NCBI GenBank assembly: GCA_022497155.1
Contig: MU385772.1
Span: forward strand, 124,001 to 188,000
Direction of reading: 5' to 3'
Length of the DNA stretch: 64,000 nt
Origin: Whalleya microplaca
Taxonomy: Eukaryota; Ascomycota; Sordariomycetes; Xylariales; Xylariaceae
Below, one piece after another: positions 20,229 to 33,030 of this stretch (positions are counted from its first letter, which is position 1; each line of letters starts with the position of its first letter). The position numbers and the translations under genes were made by a program. Below the pieces are notes generated by a model. It was not told the origin of the DNA, did not search any database, and was given only the letters and a program-made list of their open reading frames with translations.

Positions 20229-22745
20229 TCAAGCCCAACGTCCACGCATCTGCTCTTCGCCGATTCTCGCATTGCCGCCGCCGCCAGCAGAGATACCAGC
20301 GCGCATGCTGCCTGAGCTACCGTAGAGCACTACAGCACTAGTCAGTAACTTGCTCTCTCTCTCCCCATCTCCGTCTCTCCCCCAACGTGGCAAAGGATCG
20401 GGACTCTTCAAGATCTGTCTGTCTGTCTGTCTGTCTGTCTTTCCGCCCCAGGAACAAGCAACCAAACCCCCAAACAGACCCCCCCACCCCAACAGGAATC
20501 AACAGGACAGGAGCAACTTACTCTCAAGCAACTTCCCCTTCTGCCTCGCCCTCACGCCATCCAGATAAACGCCCACGTCCTCGAGCCCCTTAATCTGCTC
20601 CTCGAGGCTCAGCGTGGACGAGTTGACGCTGCGCACCAGCGGCGAGACCAGCTTCCTCCTCAAACTCTCGAGGTTCGCCTTCAGCGTCAGCAGCTTGCCG
20701 TTGTGCTCCACGAGTATCCCCTTGTTGTACACGGTCTTCTCGCGCACGTGCGCCAGCAGCTCGCGGTTGCGCTCGAACTTCTGCACCTCAGACGCCTTCG
20801 GCCCCAGGATCCGCGTCCACAGCGACGACAGCGAGTCCGCGTGCGCCGACTCCTGCGCGCTCGACTCGCGCACCACCATCCGCCCCAGATTTAAGAACTG
20901 CCGGTCGATCGCCTCGAACAGCCCGAACAGCGCCAGCGAGTGCTGCAGCTCGCTCTCGATCGCCTCCTCGAGCACCGACAGGAACTCCGTGAAGGTGCGC
21001 TGCAGCGTGTAGCGCGTGCGCTGCGGCGCCGACATGCCGAACAGCGCCGTCGCGACGGAGCCCAGGCGCGTGGGCGTGCCGGTCGCGGGCTCCTCGAGCA
21101 GGCCCGCCGCGCACAGCAGGTTGTGGATGTTGGACAGCGCCGTCGAGAGCAGGGGCGCGCTGCTGCCGGTGGGCGAGAGCGCCTGCACCTGGGTCAGCTC
21201 GCGCCGCGCCCAGTCCATGACGATCAGGATGCCGTCGATATCGCCGTCGACGTTGGCGAAGAACTTGGTCAGCTCGACCGCCAGCGTCTTGAGGCTGTCC
21301 GAGAGCTCGTCGAGTGACTTGACGATGAGCGGCGCCGACGTCATGTTGCTCAGTCGCACGCTCTCGCCAAGGTCCCAGACCGCTACGCCCGTGGCCTGCA
21401 GATCGCCGATCTGCGCCACGCCGTTCTCAGAATAGTAGATCAGCGGCTCGAAGGAGCGCGCAATGCCCGCAACCTTGACTAGATCGGGGCTTGGTCGCTG
21501 AGCTACAGGTTGGAAGAGCGACCTCATGGTGGATATGGACAGGAATGCGACAAGTGTCGCAACGATGATGTTGCCCCATGACTTGGTGATCATGCTCATC
21601 TTGTCGCGGAAGAAGTTGATGCTTTGTTCGATGGGCTCTGTTCGATGTTGTATATCAGCGCGCACGGCGAATCGGATATCTGAGTCATAGTTAGCGAACC
21701 TACGTTGGTCGAGCCTACGTTGGTTGGAAATCAATATGTTAATCCAAACTTACAGTTGTGCTCTACAGCCTCAGGCGGTATGGAGGCCATCATACTCTTT
21801 CTCGAGTCTTCCCCCGTGGTTTCATCTGGGCTCTTTGCCTTTACCGGCGATGCGCTCTCCGTCTTCATCTTGACGACGGTATCTTCTTCGTCAGGGGTCT
21901 CGGGCTCCGGCGTGACGCCTTTCTCCGGGCTGAGGCTTCCGGTGGGCAAGCGCGTTCTACGCGCCTCCTCGAATACTTCATTTCGGAACATGGCATGTTT
22001 GGGGCTTAAAAGTCTCGACGACTTACGGAGGTTTCCCAGGTAATCGGCGCTCCCGCGCCAATTGCCGTACCAGCGGTCGCCGTTCTGGAGCCGTCGCCAG
22101 GCGGGCGGGCTGTAGTTACCGTTGGACAGCATCTCGTCGTCCATCTCGTCGTCGCTCTCGTCTGGGGGATCGAGTTCCTCGTCCGAGAAGCCATAGCCGG
22201 AGGGCATCGGCGGGTAGTCGCGGGGCGTCGGGAGGGGCGACATCGGCGTCGCGAAGTCGTCCAGGCTGACGTCCGAGTAGAGGGACGTCATTGTCTTGGT
22301 GGTGGGGGTGAAGCGCAGCTCTATCGGCACTAGCGGGCCTCGGGCTCGGGAGGGCTAGTTTGGTACGAGAATTGAAGAAGGACCGCACGCTTCTAGTTGG
22401 AGTTGCTGGTCGATTGTGGGGTTGCTGGGTGAGTTGAAGGAGAGGCCTTTTGGCTTCCCGACTGCTGGGCAATGCTGGGAGTTTCTTTTGCAATGGCGCA
22501 GCTTCGATTGCTAGCTGTGGTGGTAGTGGAGTGGCGACTGGCGCAATAGTCGAGGGGGTGCTGAAGGCAAAGCGAGGCAATCGGATGTTCGGGATGTTTC
22601 TCGGGGGGATGTGACCGGTGGAAATGAGGTAAGTGTACAGGAAGCCGAAGGATAATATCAGGGCAGCGATGAAGGTGCCGGGTGCAATATTGACGCTGAG
22701 GAGTGAAACGTGATTATGAGTGGTAACGGATACCAGAGGCTGCAT
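20229..22745 (-). CDS. Conserved-looking fungal membrane protein of unknown function, with an apparent one-base frameshift
   Basis: The clear part starts at ATG 22291 (exons 22291-21754, 21679-20522 and probably 20311-20229), giving 592 residues. Both introns have GTAAGT donors and CAG acceptors, and all phases agree. Upstream, an open frame from ATG 22745 encodes a credible N-terminus: a membrane helix (FIAALILSFGFLYTYLI), KKLPALPSSREAKRP, then PTRSVRSFFNS and SPRPASADR. Removing one base from the C5 run at 22304-22308 joins it to the TPTTKTMTSLYSDVSLDD frame exactly, for about 743 residues. A second hydrophobic stretch (IIVATLVAFLSIST) lies before a helical C-terminal domain with an RNRELLAHVREK coiled-coil section. 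The protein is probably membrane-anchored. I do not recognise the family. The last exon is the least certain part. Confidence 0.65.
20414..20440. repeat. (TGTC)n microsatellite in last intron of membrane-protein gene
   Basis: About six to seven units of CTGT/TGTC lie inside the predicted last intron (20312-20521). Confidence 0.85.
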
Positions 22746-22991
22746 CGAGTTTTAAGAATGACTGACCAACTCACAGCTCACAAGCCGAATCGAGTTGTGA
22801 GTGTGACGAGGCGCAAGTGATTCCAGTCTAACAAAGGGCCCGACAGGTTTGTGGAAGTTTGCGCAATTATGAGATGAGCATAACCGTATAACCGAGTATA
22901 ACACAACTATAACTGTTATATGCAAACGACCAACACATGCGCTGGCTGACAACTGCGAACTGAGAACAAGGAACTGAAACTGAAAGTTGGA

Positions 22992-23031
22992 GTCGTCGCA
23001 GTCGCAGTCGCAGTCGCAGTCGCAGTCGCAG
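22992..23031. repeat. (GTCGCA)n hexanucleotide repeat
   Basis: About six tandem copies of GTCGCA, roughly 250 bases upstream of the proposed ATG at 22745, probably in the 5' leader or promoter. Confidence 0.85.
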
Positions 23032-24154
23032 ATAGACAAACAAACACAAAATCGGGTAAGTAAGTTAGAAGTGGAAGAGCCCTTGTAAGTGAGTGAGTAA
23101 GTGGTGTTTGTAAGTGGTGTTTGTGAGTGGTTGTAAGGTTGTAAGTGGTATTGTAAGTGGTATCGATACAATGAGATATGTACGATACGATACGATTGAC
23201 TACCTGGTAAATGGGGGTGGAATGGCAGGTGGGTATTGGGCGTCGATGGGAAGGAAGTACGCAGTAGTAACGCAGTAGTCAGTCAGTAGGTAGTAGCAGG
23301 TAAGACGGATAGGTTAGACGGATAAGATAATAGACGGGCAAGATAATAGACGGGCAGACAAGACGGGGTACAGAAAGGTAGATAGAACGGTGGCTGTAGG
23401 GGGGAGGGGTGAGTGAAATCGGTGAAATCGACGAAATCGAGAGGCTGGGAGGCTGGGAAGCTGCTGCTCTCTCTCTCTCTCTGCTGGCTGCAGGCAGGTC
23501 GCAGTTTCCGCAGTTCGGTTCGATGAGGTGGTGTGTCTGTGTGTTCAAGTGGCTCGGAGCCAATCAGCGTGCTCAGCGTTGCTCCGCCTGTGTCACTTTG
23601 GTCAGACCCGATGCAAGGGCCAGGACGGTGGCACCCGTTCAACTCGAATAAATCTGATAATTTACCGGTATTTATTGACTAGGCACGCCTGACACTGACA
23701 CGATAGATAACCTTTGATAGTTTGTAGGTACGCAGTATGTAATTGTAGCAATATGTGTAGTAGGTAGCCCGCCGTGGGTAGGAATTTCAGGGGTAAATTT
23801 TGAAAGTATGTATGTCTCTCGATCTTTCGACCTTTCGATCTAATCCCTCTCCTTTCTCACCAATCTCTCAATACAAAATGACAGGGCTGGGAGCTGAGGT
23901 GATTCAGATAGATAGACAGATGTCTTATGTATGAGTTCCGTAGTTGACCTTATGTATTTATGGATTCACACACATACATACATAAACTGTAGATACTCAG
24001 ATACTCTGAATCACCATCCATCTATCCTGGGGGCGTGGGCATGCTCAAGTACACATACGGAACAACCTACTCCAGACTTGGTTCTCTCCATCCAGTGATC
24101 CAGTGGCTCGCCCAATCATCACGGGACCTGGCTACGTGGTATAGGTGGGCTCTT

Positions 24155-24172
24155 TCTCTCTCTCTCTCTCTC
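24155..24172. repeat. (TC)n microsatellite
   Basis: A TC run of about nine units in intergenic DNA. Confidence 0.8.
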
Positions 24173-25140
24173 GCTCTGCTTGCATGGACGAATCACCGTG
24201 TCACCTACGTATACCCGTTTCTGACTCCTGCAAGCACTTTACGCGTTTTGGGAATGGCTGAATTGGAATATCGAGTGATGTGCGATGGGGTTCAGTAAAC
24301 ATGAACCGGGGGCTGCGCTCCCTGCTATTGGCCCAACTACCTATAACAAGTACATAGGTACTGTACTATTACTGGAGCTGTCCACCCCGCTAGGACCCGC
24401 GACCCCGTCCATATCATCAGTCCATCCTCTCAGGGCTCTCTCTTATCCTGTTATCCTGTTATCGTGCTGCCGAAAAACATGGCACTTCTTATCACCCCGC
24501 AATTGGTCGGTTGGATCAAGACCCTCCTGCGCAAGCTGCGGGCTTGTTTCAACCACGCTTCCGAACACTGGCTTTGCCTGCAGACGTTACCTATAATACA
24601 TAACGCCATCGCTATAACAAGTTAGGTTACCTACCTATTCCGGCATCTTGCTTTCAACAATCATAGGTAGGTCGATGCTAGAAACGTCAACACAAGACAG
24701 ACAGATAGACAGACACAGAACACGTTCAAATGCGACTATCGTTGCCGCGTAAATAATTAATCATATCTAACGAGTGGAATCCATTGCTTGTTAAGGTTGC
24801 TAGCTTCCTTACTACCTTACTGCTACTAACGGTACATAAACTCACTCCAATAGAATTCTCAAGTCAGTAGAGTAGAATCGTAATCGTCCATAACAGACTA
24901 TCCCGCGACCCGACTTCTCTCGCAATCGCGCCGTGCGTTGTAATTGGTCCTGGCAATGTCTGGACGACCTAAACTCACTTCCGGCCAGAATAGACATGTT
25001 GGGGATTTTCTTTTTTTATAGTATCTTCGCGTAGGATTGGACGACCGAGTAAACCCTGAATGCCGACTCCTCTACCTATGTTTACTGAATCCCCTCCTTT
25101 TTTGTGTTCATCCAATTTTCCCCAAGTAGAAAGAAAAAGG

Positions 25141-27383
25141 CTAATCAATTCTTGCATTCTCAAGACTTCTTGCCGAGGGATTGGCAAGATTGTTGACCTG
25201 CTTCGTCGGTGGTGGCTGGTACTTGCTCTTCTTGCGTAACCGTTTACGAGCCACCATGACTGGTACCGAGCTCTTCGTGACTAGGTAATTGGAGAACGAA
25301 CCGAGTAGCGTCCTGTATGTTCTGTTAGTATGTATAGCCTCGTAGCTTGAAATCCGGTCTAAATTCACTTACCCCTTCAAGGCGCTTCGGCCACGACTAC
25401 CGAGAATCACCAGTGTTGGGTTCAGTATATCAATCACCTCCGTGATGAGATGCTTCGGGTTTTTGCAGTGGATCACCTCAACGAGCACTCGTACTTGTAA
25501 CGTAGTCTTCCGGAGGAGTTTGGACACCCGCTCTGTGATTTCCTGTACTGCGCGCTCCCTCTCTTCTTCTGTCCTGCTCTTTCCCCGGGTGCTAGGTGCC
25601 GGCGAAGGATTGTTGCTATTCGTATCCGTAGGTTTCAGGTATGGCGACGATGAACCATACCCTTTGAAAGGACCAGGGCTGCCGGGCGCATGATGTCCGA
25701 ATCTCGTGGGCGCTGCCTTGGTCATAGCATTGATCGCCACCGCCTGTTCTTTCATCGCCTTTGGATCGTCAGCGACCAAATTGTTCGCATCAACCGAGCC
25801 ACTAGTCTCCTCGTCCATGCAGTATATGGCTATGAGCGTATCCCCGTCGCGCAGAACCGTTCCAATCGCCCATTCGAGCGCATGTGTCGATTCTTCACTT
25901 AGATCTTTCGCGACCAGATACTTTCGAAGACGTCGGTGTTCCTCTTCCGCCTCGCGCTGGATCTTGTGGTACTCGCCACGGTAGATAATGCGGATCGAGC
26001 GGTGCACCTCGGGTGACGACATGATCGGGGTCATGGTGAACTGAAGTTGCTGCGCCACTTTTATGGCGTTCACATCGGCGTCTAATTCTGGATCGAGAGG
26101 CGTCTGGGTTCCAGAAAGTGGCTCTTGGTCGAAGCTAGTCGACGGCTGAACGGCGGTTTTAGCACTCTTATTCTGCTTGGCCTTTTCCCCTGACGGGCTC
26201 GTGACCCTGATTTCTGGCTCGTCGAAAAGGGATCTGTACTGAGGTTGAGTGGCAGAAACATGCTTCCCTAAATATAAATATTAGCATCTCTGGATTGACA
26301 TGTCGCCATTCTGCTGTGGGGATACGTACTCTCGTCTTCTACGGCCGCAAGTAGACTCTTGGCCGACTTGTCTTTATCCGTGCTCGACTCGTTGCTGTGT
26401 GCCTCGGCCCGTGTAGTGAGCTTTCTTCCTCTATGATTCTCCTCATCAGACGAGTTTACAACATCCTCATCGCTTTCGTCAGGTAATAACTCCCCGTACG
26501 GACTCAGATTATCCTTTTCTATCCTACCATGACCGTCACTTTCTGTCCTCTTGCGAGCAAGGGAAGCTAAGCTCGACCCGCCGTAGATTAGGTTCGCGTC
26601 CGACAGCTTCCGGTAGGCATTATTCACGTCCAGTATTTGCCCATTGTTTAGCATGTAGGTACTTTGCGACTGTGTACGGTCAGAAGGGGCCCCGAACGGC
26701 GAGCTTGACCGTAGAGAAAAGCGATTGTTAGGCGACTTAGATTTGCTATTTCTCAGCGGAAACGGGCGACCTGGTTCACCTGGTAGCACCAAGTTGGACA
26801 GATCGGCCCCGCGGAGCGCCTCGCCTATGGAGCTTGACCGGGCGGCGGGTGTGGAACCGCGCTGTCGCGGTACAGACTGGCCAATATTGGTTGGTAGGAT
26901 ATCATGAAACTTGTAGGCAGACGTCGGATCGTTGCTCCTTGGGCTCGTTGGACTCATGGGCGGTGGAGATCGGATCAAATCTGGGGGAGGATTGGCAGAG
27001 GCGTCAGACATGCTCCTGTTCCGAGACGAATTGTCTATAACCGGAGCTTTGTAAGACAGAGTTGGGGAGGTGTGGGTGCTTGTAGGTGTGTCAGCACCAG
27101 ACGCGCCGCTAATATCTAACGTATTTCTGAATTGTTGGCGCGGCGGCCCGCTGATGTCGAGCATGCTACGAACAGGAGGTTGTGGCGTGGGACTGCGATG
27201 TCCACTGTCGCCAATATCCAACATACTCCGGACGGGCGATCTAGGACTCGTGTACGGGGAGGGAGATCGGGGACCGGCGGACGGAGGTCTTCTGATGGCC
27301 TGTGACATGGATATCAGGTTCTCGACCTCCCTCCGCTCCTCCTCGAGCGCCGCCTCGAGCGACATGTGCTTCCTGCCAGCCAT
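25141..27383 (-). CDS. Universal stress protein (UspA) domain protein with long disordered N-terminus
   Basis: Three exons (27383-26330, 26267-25373, 25312-25141) join in frame to give 706 residues. The introns have donors GTACGT and GTAAGT and acceptors TTTAG and CATACAG. The C-terminal part is a UspA domain: YLVAKDLSEESTHALEWA opens it and ILGSRGRSALKGTLLGS closes it. The closing segment spans the last intron and carries the G-x2-G-x9-G-S ATP-binding motif, so this protein should bind ATP. The N-terminal 450 or so residues are Ser/Pro-rich and probably disordered, with three copies of an R-S-M-L-D-I-like motif (51-57, 71-77, 85-91), and a helical start (LEAALEEERREVENLISM). Fungal proteins of this layout are linked to stress responses, but the exact role is unknown. 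A basic tail (KRLRKKSK) follows the domain. Confidence 0.88.
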
Positions 27384-28149
27384 GATGGAGAATCGATCTG
27401 CGGGGAGTATCGATACAAATGTGTGTAAGGCTTCGTCTTCGTTTTACCGGATGCGAGTGGCGTCGAATCGGCGAACAAAGTCAGTCAGTCAGTCAGTCAG
27501 TTAGCCAGCTAGCTACCTGACGAAGCTTGAAAAGCAAGCCCCGATGGTCGGGCTAAAGGCGAGCAACTTCGAGTTTGTCAAGATGTGCAGAGTAAGCGTA
27601 GTTAAGTGGTGTTATATCTATGAGCGCCAGACGTATGCTATCGTGGGATAATGGTCGGGCGTCTCTGGTGATGGAAGACCAGCATTGTGTGTTCAAGGGA
27701 CCCTTTTAGTGGTTGCGTACTTCTGTCGACCTGAGCCTCAGCCTTAGGTCATGGCTACCAGCCAAAGAGAGGTCGAATTTGACTTTGGGGAAGAGGACTG
27801 GGCGACTAGGCGACTAGTCGACTGGGCTAGAACCAGAAATGGGCAAATGCTTGCAAATGCAGACCACAACGGACTAGAATTAGGTCGAGGTAGTCTGGGT
27901 AGTTCTCAGGTAGTCCAGAGACCGAGTGTGGGGTCGTTGGGTCTTCTAGGTTGCCGAGTTGCCAGAGATTTTCCAAGCACACACTGCACACACTAGGGCA
28001 ATACTGCGAGTACACGCGGTGAGGACTCAAGGAGGAGGCCTCTTACCTAACTACCTAGCTCGCCAAGACTGTTAGGGGGGCAATCAAGGAGGTCTCAAGG
28101 CGCCAAAAGATGGTGTTGATGACTGGTGATGTAGGGGAAAAGAGGGGAT

Positions 28150-28164
28150 GGGGGGGGGGGGGGG
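28150..28164 (+). repeat. Poly(G) run of 15
   Basis: Fifteen consecutive G follow GGGGAT. Such a run could form a G-quadruplex with nearby G tracts. Confidence 0.8.
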
Positions 28165-29644
28165 ACTATGTAGGCCCCAGGGAAGGATCTGTACGTGAGT
28201 TTTACGAGATGATGGATGGTGGACTGGTGGTGGACTGGCAGACTGGTGGAATGGCAGAAGAAGACTGGGCTGCAGGGCTGGAAAGGTGGGAGAGTATGTG
28301 GAACCGGATCTTTTTTATATTTTAGGTTTGTTTTGGTTCTTATAGCTCGAGTAACTTATTGTAGTTCAGTTGTCTTGTCTTGTGACTGGTTGAACCCTTT
28401 TTTCCCCTATGATCAGATTGACCTTGCCTATCAGATAGTGAATGATGGGTGGAAGGATGGAAGTGAGGTGGTATGTAGGTATAGATAGGTAAGGTAGATA
28501 TGTGCGTATGTATGATAAATATGTGTTGGAGCTGGGAGAAAGAATGGCTGCGTCGCTGGACAGGATAGGCAGGCTAGCCTTCGGTGTTCGGGTGGTTTAG
28601 GATCGCCTTTGACCCGTTCCTACATACCTGCCGGTACCTGAGTACCTTGGTAGCCACTTTTTCCTCAAGTATCCTGGTATCGTGTGTACCTCTGTACCTC
28701 TACACGGTGCAAGTGCGGGAAGCTTGGACTTGTTTGTCTCGCCGTCCTGCCGTCTTGGAAGCTTTCTTAGCCCTAGATGATGAACAGGTGTTGCGTTGAC
28801 GCTTCCGTTCCTATTCCTGGGTACGGATCACGGTAGGTAGTCGTAGTCGTAATTGTCGAATACTCCACCACGGCTTGTTTTGCTCACTCTTTCTCCAATT
28901 GCCAATCTGTCAAGCTGTTGATTGAGAAATAATCAAAGAATTGACGTCTTTCAAAATCATGTGTGTGCTGCTGCCCCTCCACCCACTTGCTGAAGCCAAG
29001 TCGCCAAGCTCAGGGTTCTGACAGCTTCAGAACTTTTGTTGGCTGATCATCTAACAACGCACACAAGTGCTGAGGCAGATGTTTGCGATCAATTCGGTAT
29101 TGGCCAGGATTTCATATATGTCAAAATGATATCGTAGTTGTTTTTATTAGCTTGCGGCTTCGGGATCTCCCGCTCGGTATTGGATTGTTTGGTGTTTGTT
29201 ACTATTAGTCGAGTCGAGTTTAGGAGATTATTATATGGCCGGCAAGTCGGTATTGAGCTAGCTAAAGGGTACCTAGGTATCGACTATATGCGAACGGGAG
29301 CGGGCGAAGGAAGAGGGTACGGGTTTGCCAATGCGAAATGATGTAGGAGCTGTCCATCCAATTGTAGATATAGACATCATTCCTGGAGATAATACACGTA
29401 TATGAAAATGCTGGTTGGCTCACAGCCTCTTTCAAGCTGAGGATGACCTTCTTGGCGTATACATATAACTGGTGAATCGGTGACGATCACTCATCAGGCC
29501 ATCCTCCGCCCTTAGACATGACCAGTTGACGACGACGACACAATGCAGATAGCCACATCGGACAGGATCTGGCTAGCCCGATGGGTAGCCAGTCGGAGCA
29601 CGAACTTTGCAATACCGTTCGTTATTTGGTTACATACGCTCGCT

Positions 29645-29645
29645 A

Positions 29646-29675
<30 letters not shown>
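29645..29675. repeat. (CATA)n microsatellite
   Basis: About seven tandem CATA units in intergenic DNA. Confidence 0.85.
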
Positions 29676-29676
<1 letters not shown>

Positions 29677-30642
29677 CACATATTGCCCGTATGTTTCTCT
29701 CTGCCACCTACCCACGTATCTACGGTCTACCTAAACGGCCGCTGTAGTCCTTGCCGTGGAGTCCCCACGATCCACCTATAGGCGTCAAACCTTCACTTAT
29801 TCAGCAAGCCAGATCAACCTCCACACCATGTCGTGCATCCGGCATGGACATTCCGTGCGGGCGGCTGTGCCTGACGTTACCTTCCGCTAATCACCCGCCT
29901 TATAAAAAGTCGTATGATGAACAGATCACTCTAAGGACGCAAGGGTCACCGGTTTGTCACAAGAGCCTCCCGAAAGTTCTACTCGGGTACTACGAAGGGG
30001 CAGGGGGGGCAGTAATTCGCTTCATGAAGGATCATACACTTAAAAACACTTGGGACACTTTGTGGAATAAGCAATTTTTGTTCATTATCAGAAGTCCCTA
30101 TTTAGAGTAACCTCTACTTCATTGCGGGCTCTCCCGTCCGGCGACCTTAAGGGGGTATTTTGGGTCAGAATCATGGGTGCCGCCAGATTGCCGTGCGGTG
30201 CCGGACAAAACCATAGAATAACCGACTGTGACCATGAACGCCTGATGATCGCAACCTGGCATCCCGCCAGTGCTCCCAGCGACCAGCAAATCGTCTATCA
30301 ATACATGCAAGTAGTACCGGCAGAGGAGTCCTCGGGTCGGCGCCAACATGTAACAACCATGAGGCTGGAGAGATCCGTCCAACATCAAGGACATGAGCGT
30401 CGTAGACAGCGTAACAGATGATTTGCGTGAGAAGAAATGTGAAGACCGATGCCGCCGCATCCCTGTGCGGATACTGACTCGACATCGCATCGGGAACTTT
30501 TCCGGAACCTGCTGAGAAAAATTTCATGCCCCGAAGAGTGAAAAATATCAGGGAATCGATGCCGGCAAAACAAGAAATAGGAAATAAATACTGTGCGCCA
30601 CCAAAGCCGTGAGGAACACAAGATCTAGACATAATCATTCAT

Positions 30643-33030
30643 TTATGCTTTGTCTTCGGCCTTGTCCTCCTTTCTAGGCTCGGGCTCGCCGTCACCCTGA
30701 GTTTTGATGTACTCGTCGTAGACGGCCATGGCCTCGTCGACCTTGGCTTGGAGAGCACCGGTGTCCTCGATGCTGCGATTAATGTTAGCCAGTTATGCCA
30801 CGACAAGTGTGCTTTATGAATGAAAATAAACTTACAGATTCACAAGCTCCGCGTTATCCATCTCCAAAAGCATGCCTGTAATCTTGCCCGCCAACTCGGG
30901 CTGGATCGCTTGGATCTTGGGGAAGATAAGTTCACCAAGCATCTGCTTTTGCTGTTGCGGGTTGCTGGCCTGGGCTTGAAGCTGCGATTGCAGAAGAGAA
31001 GTAGGTGTCAACTCTTGCTGCATGGTTGGAGCACCGCCCATTGGCTGCTGGTTGGGCAGTCCCCGTCCAGCCTGAGGAGGGAATTGTCCCATCTGACCCT
31101 GCCCATTGCGTCCGTTCATCCCACCACGACCAGCTGGGCCACCTTGTCGTGAGTTCGGAGGATATCCTGGCATACCACCGGGGCCGCCCGGTATGCCCAT
31201 GTTGGTGGGCATCCCCTGCATCGGTCCACGGCCCGCCGCAACACCTCGACCACCTCCCAGAGTGGCCTGCTGGACCTGCGCCATGGCCGCCATGAACTGT
31301 GGGTTACCGGGCTGGCCATATGGGGCACCCGGTGGGAATTGTCCTTGTAGGTACATATTGGGGGGAAGCTGGGGAATAGGTCCGCCACGGCCGCCCTGAG
31401 GTGCTCCGTACGCGTTGGGGTTGAACTGGCCAGGCCGGCCACCCTGAGCACCAGGCATAGGCATTCCCGGGAAAGGCATGCCACGACCACCTTGCGGAGG
31501 GAAAGCTGGCTGTTGACCCGGCGGGAAGAAAACCGGAGGTTGCATGGAGAACGATTGTGGCATACCAGCTGCCGCAGCGGCTTGCTGCATCCGGAGTTGG
31601 TTGCGAGCTTGGATGCTAGCCTCAAGCTGGCTCTTCCGGACGTCTTTTCGCTGTGCCAATGCAACGTAGAGCGGCTTGTTGTTTATCATTCGCTGATTCA
31701 TGTCGCCCACAGCCTTGGTGGCGTCGTCGGGGTTGGCAAAGCACACAAATCCAAAGCCCTTGCTCTTCCCGAGTCTCTTGTCGCCCTTCTTTTTCTTTTC
31801 GCCTTCCTCCTTGGCTTCGTCACCGGACTCCTTCTGATTCTCCTTATCCTTGCCCTCCTTATCGTCATCAGATTCGCTCATGGAGTCGCGCATGACCTTT
31901 GCCGAGGTGATAGGTCCGAACTCAGAGAACATCTCGCGGAGCTTATCGTCGTCGATCTCGTCGTCTAGGTTCTTAATGTACAGGTTTACGCCCTGGTACT
32001 TGTTGGCCTTCTCCTGGCGAGCAGCTTCGTAGGACTTGCGCAGCTCCTCCTCGCGCTCGTGCTTCTTTTGAGCACGGCCAACGTAGAGATCCTGTCCATG
32101 GAAGTCTCTGCCGTTGAGATCATCAACCGCCTTGGCGGCAGCCTCGTGAGTAGTGAAGTTGACAAAGCCAAAGCCACGGGATTTGCCCTCGTTGTCACGG
32201 GCCAACGAGGACGAAGTGACATCGCCAAACTTCTCGAATAGGTCGCGGAACTCATCGTCGGTGGCATCGGTGCTGATGTTCTTGACGTACACATTGGTGA
32301 AGTTCGCCTTCATCTCCTCGAACTTACTCTGGCGGTCCTTCTTGGGAATGTGGTGACCGACGTACACCTTCTTCTCGTTGAGAAGCATACCATTAACATG
32401 CTTGATAGCTTGAGCAGCAGCCTCGTCGGTCTCGTAGTGCACAAAGCCATAGCCCTTGGAGTTACCATTCTCATCCTGGGCGACCTTGCAGCTCAGGATG
32501 TTGCCGAAAGCGGCGAAGGTATCGTGGAGAGCCTTGTTGTCGATGGCGGCATCGAGGTTCTTGATGAAGATGTTGCCCTGACCGCTCTTGCGCAGGTTGG
32601 GGTCGCGCTGAGACCACATGATCCGGCAAGGACGACCCTTGATCTGGGTGTAGTTAAGCTCTTCGAGGGCGCGCTCGCCATCGGTGGTAGTGTTGTAGTT
32701 GACATAAGCATATCCAAGAGAGCGGCGGGTGACGGCGTCACGGCAAACGCGGATCGAGGCAACAGAGCCTATCTGAGAAAACAGCTCGAACAGCATAGCC
32801 TCGGTGACGGAGGGGTCAAGCTCGCCAACGTAGAGGGAGGCGGAGGCGGCAGGGTGGGGAGTCTGGGCGGAGCTGGGAGTCGGGCCGGCAGTGTCGCCCT
32901 CGACGCCCTGGGCGTCGGCAGCAACATTCGTGTTGATGGAAGCGGGCTTGGCATCACCGCCATTGAGGGAGGTGTTGCCGAGATCAGCGGCGAGCTGGTC
33001 AACAGCGCCGGGGGCAGCAGTCGCGGCCAT
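30643..33030 (-). CDS. PAB1: Polyadenylate-binding protein
   Basis: Two exons (33030-30836 and 30772-30643) are joined by a GTAAGT...GCAG intron inside the C-terminal domain, giving 774 residues. Four RRMs follow a 60-residue leader: [16 protein letters not shown] opens RRM1 (about 65), [19 protein letters not shown]2, [19 protein letters not shown]3, and [19 protein letters not shown]4. RRM4 carries an acidic/basic insert ([16 protein letters not shown] onward) before its KGFGFVCF strand. A Gly/Pro/Gln-rich linker leads to the MLLE domain with [10 protein letters not shown]. The protein coats poly(A) tails, helps translation through eIF4G, and controls deadenylation with complexes such as CCR4-NOT, whose scaffold NOT1 is encoded 28 kb away. 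All landmark residues are intact. Confidence 0.97.

Larger units (their letters stand above)
22746..25140. other. Promoter and intergenic region rich in microsatellites
   Basis: Lies between the membrane-protein gene and the 3' end of the universal stress protein gene. Contains a GTCGCA hexamer repeat, CT runs near 23468 and 24155, and repeated GTAAGT-like words at 23055-23160. No coding region was supported. Confidence 0.5.
27384..30642. other. Long intergenic region between stress-protein and PAB1 genes
   Basis: Contains a G15 run (28150-28164) and a CATA microsatellite (29645-29675). The minus-strand frames at 30119-30638 overlap the likely 3' UTR of PAB1 and look non-coding. A TCAG/CAGT repeat at 27480-27500 sits just upstream of the stress-protein gene. 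Confidence 0.5.

Noticed and set aside
22116..22300. Arg/Pro/Asp-rich continuation of the 22745 frame past the C5 run
   Set aside because: This part is a shadow of the true downstream exon in another frame; only the part before the C5 run looks coding.
30119..30638. Minus-strand frames of 123 and 155 codons
   Set aside because: They overlap each other in different frames, sit in the probable PAB1 3' UTR, and show no domain.
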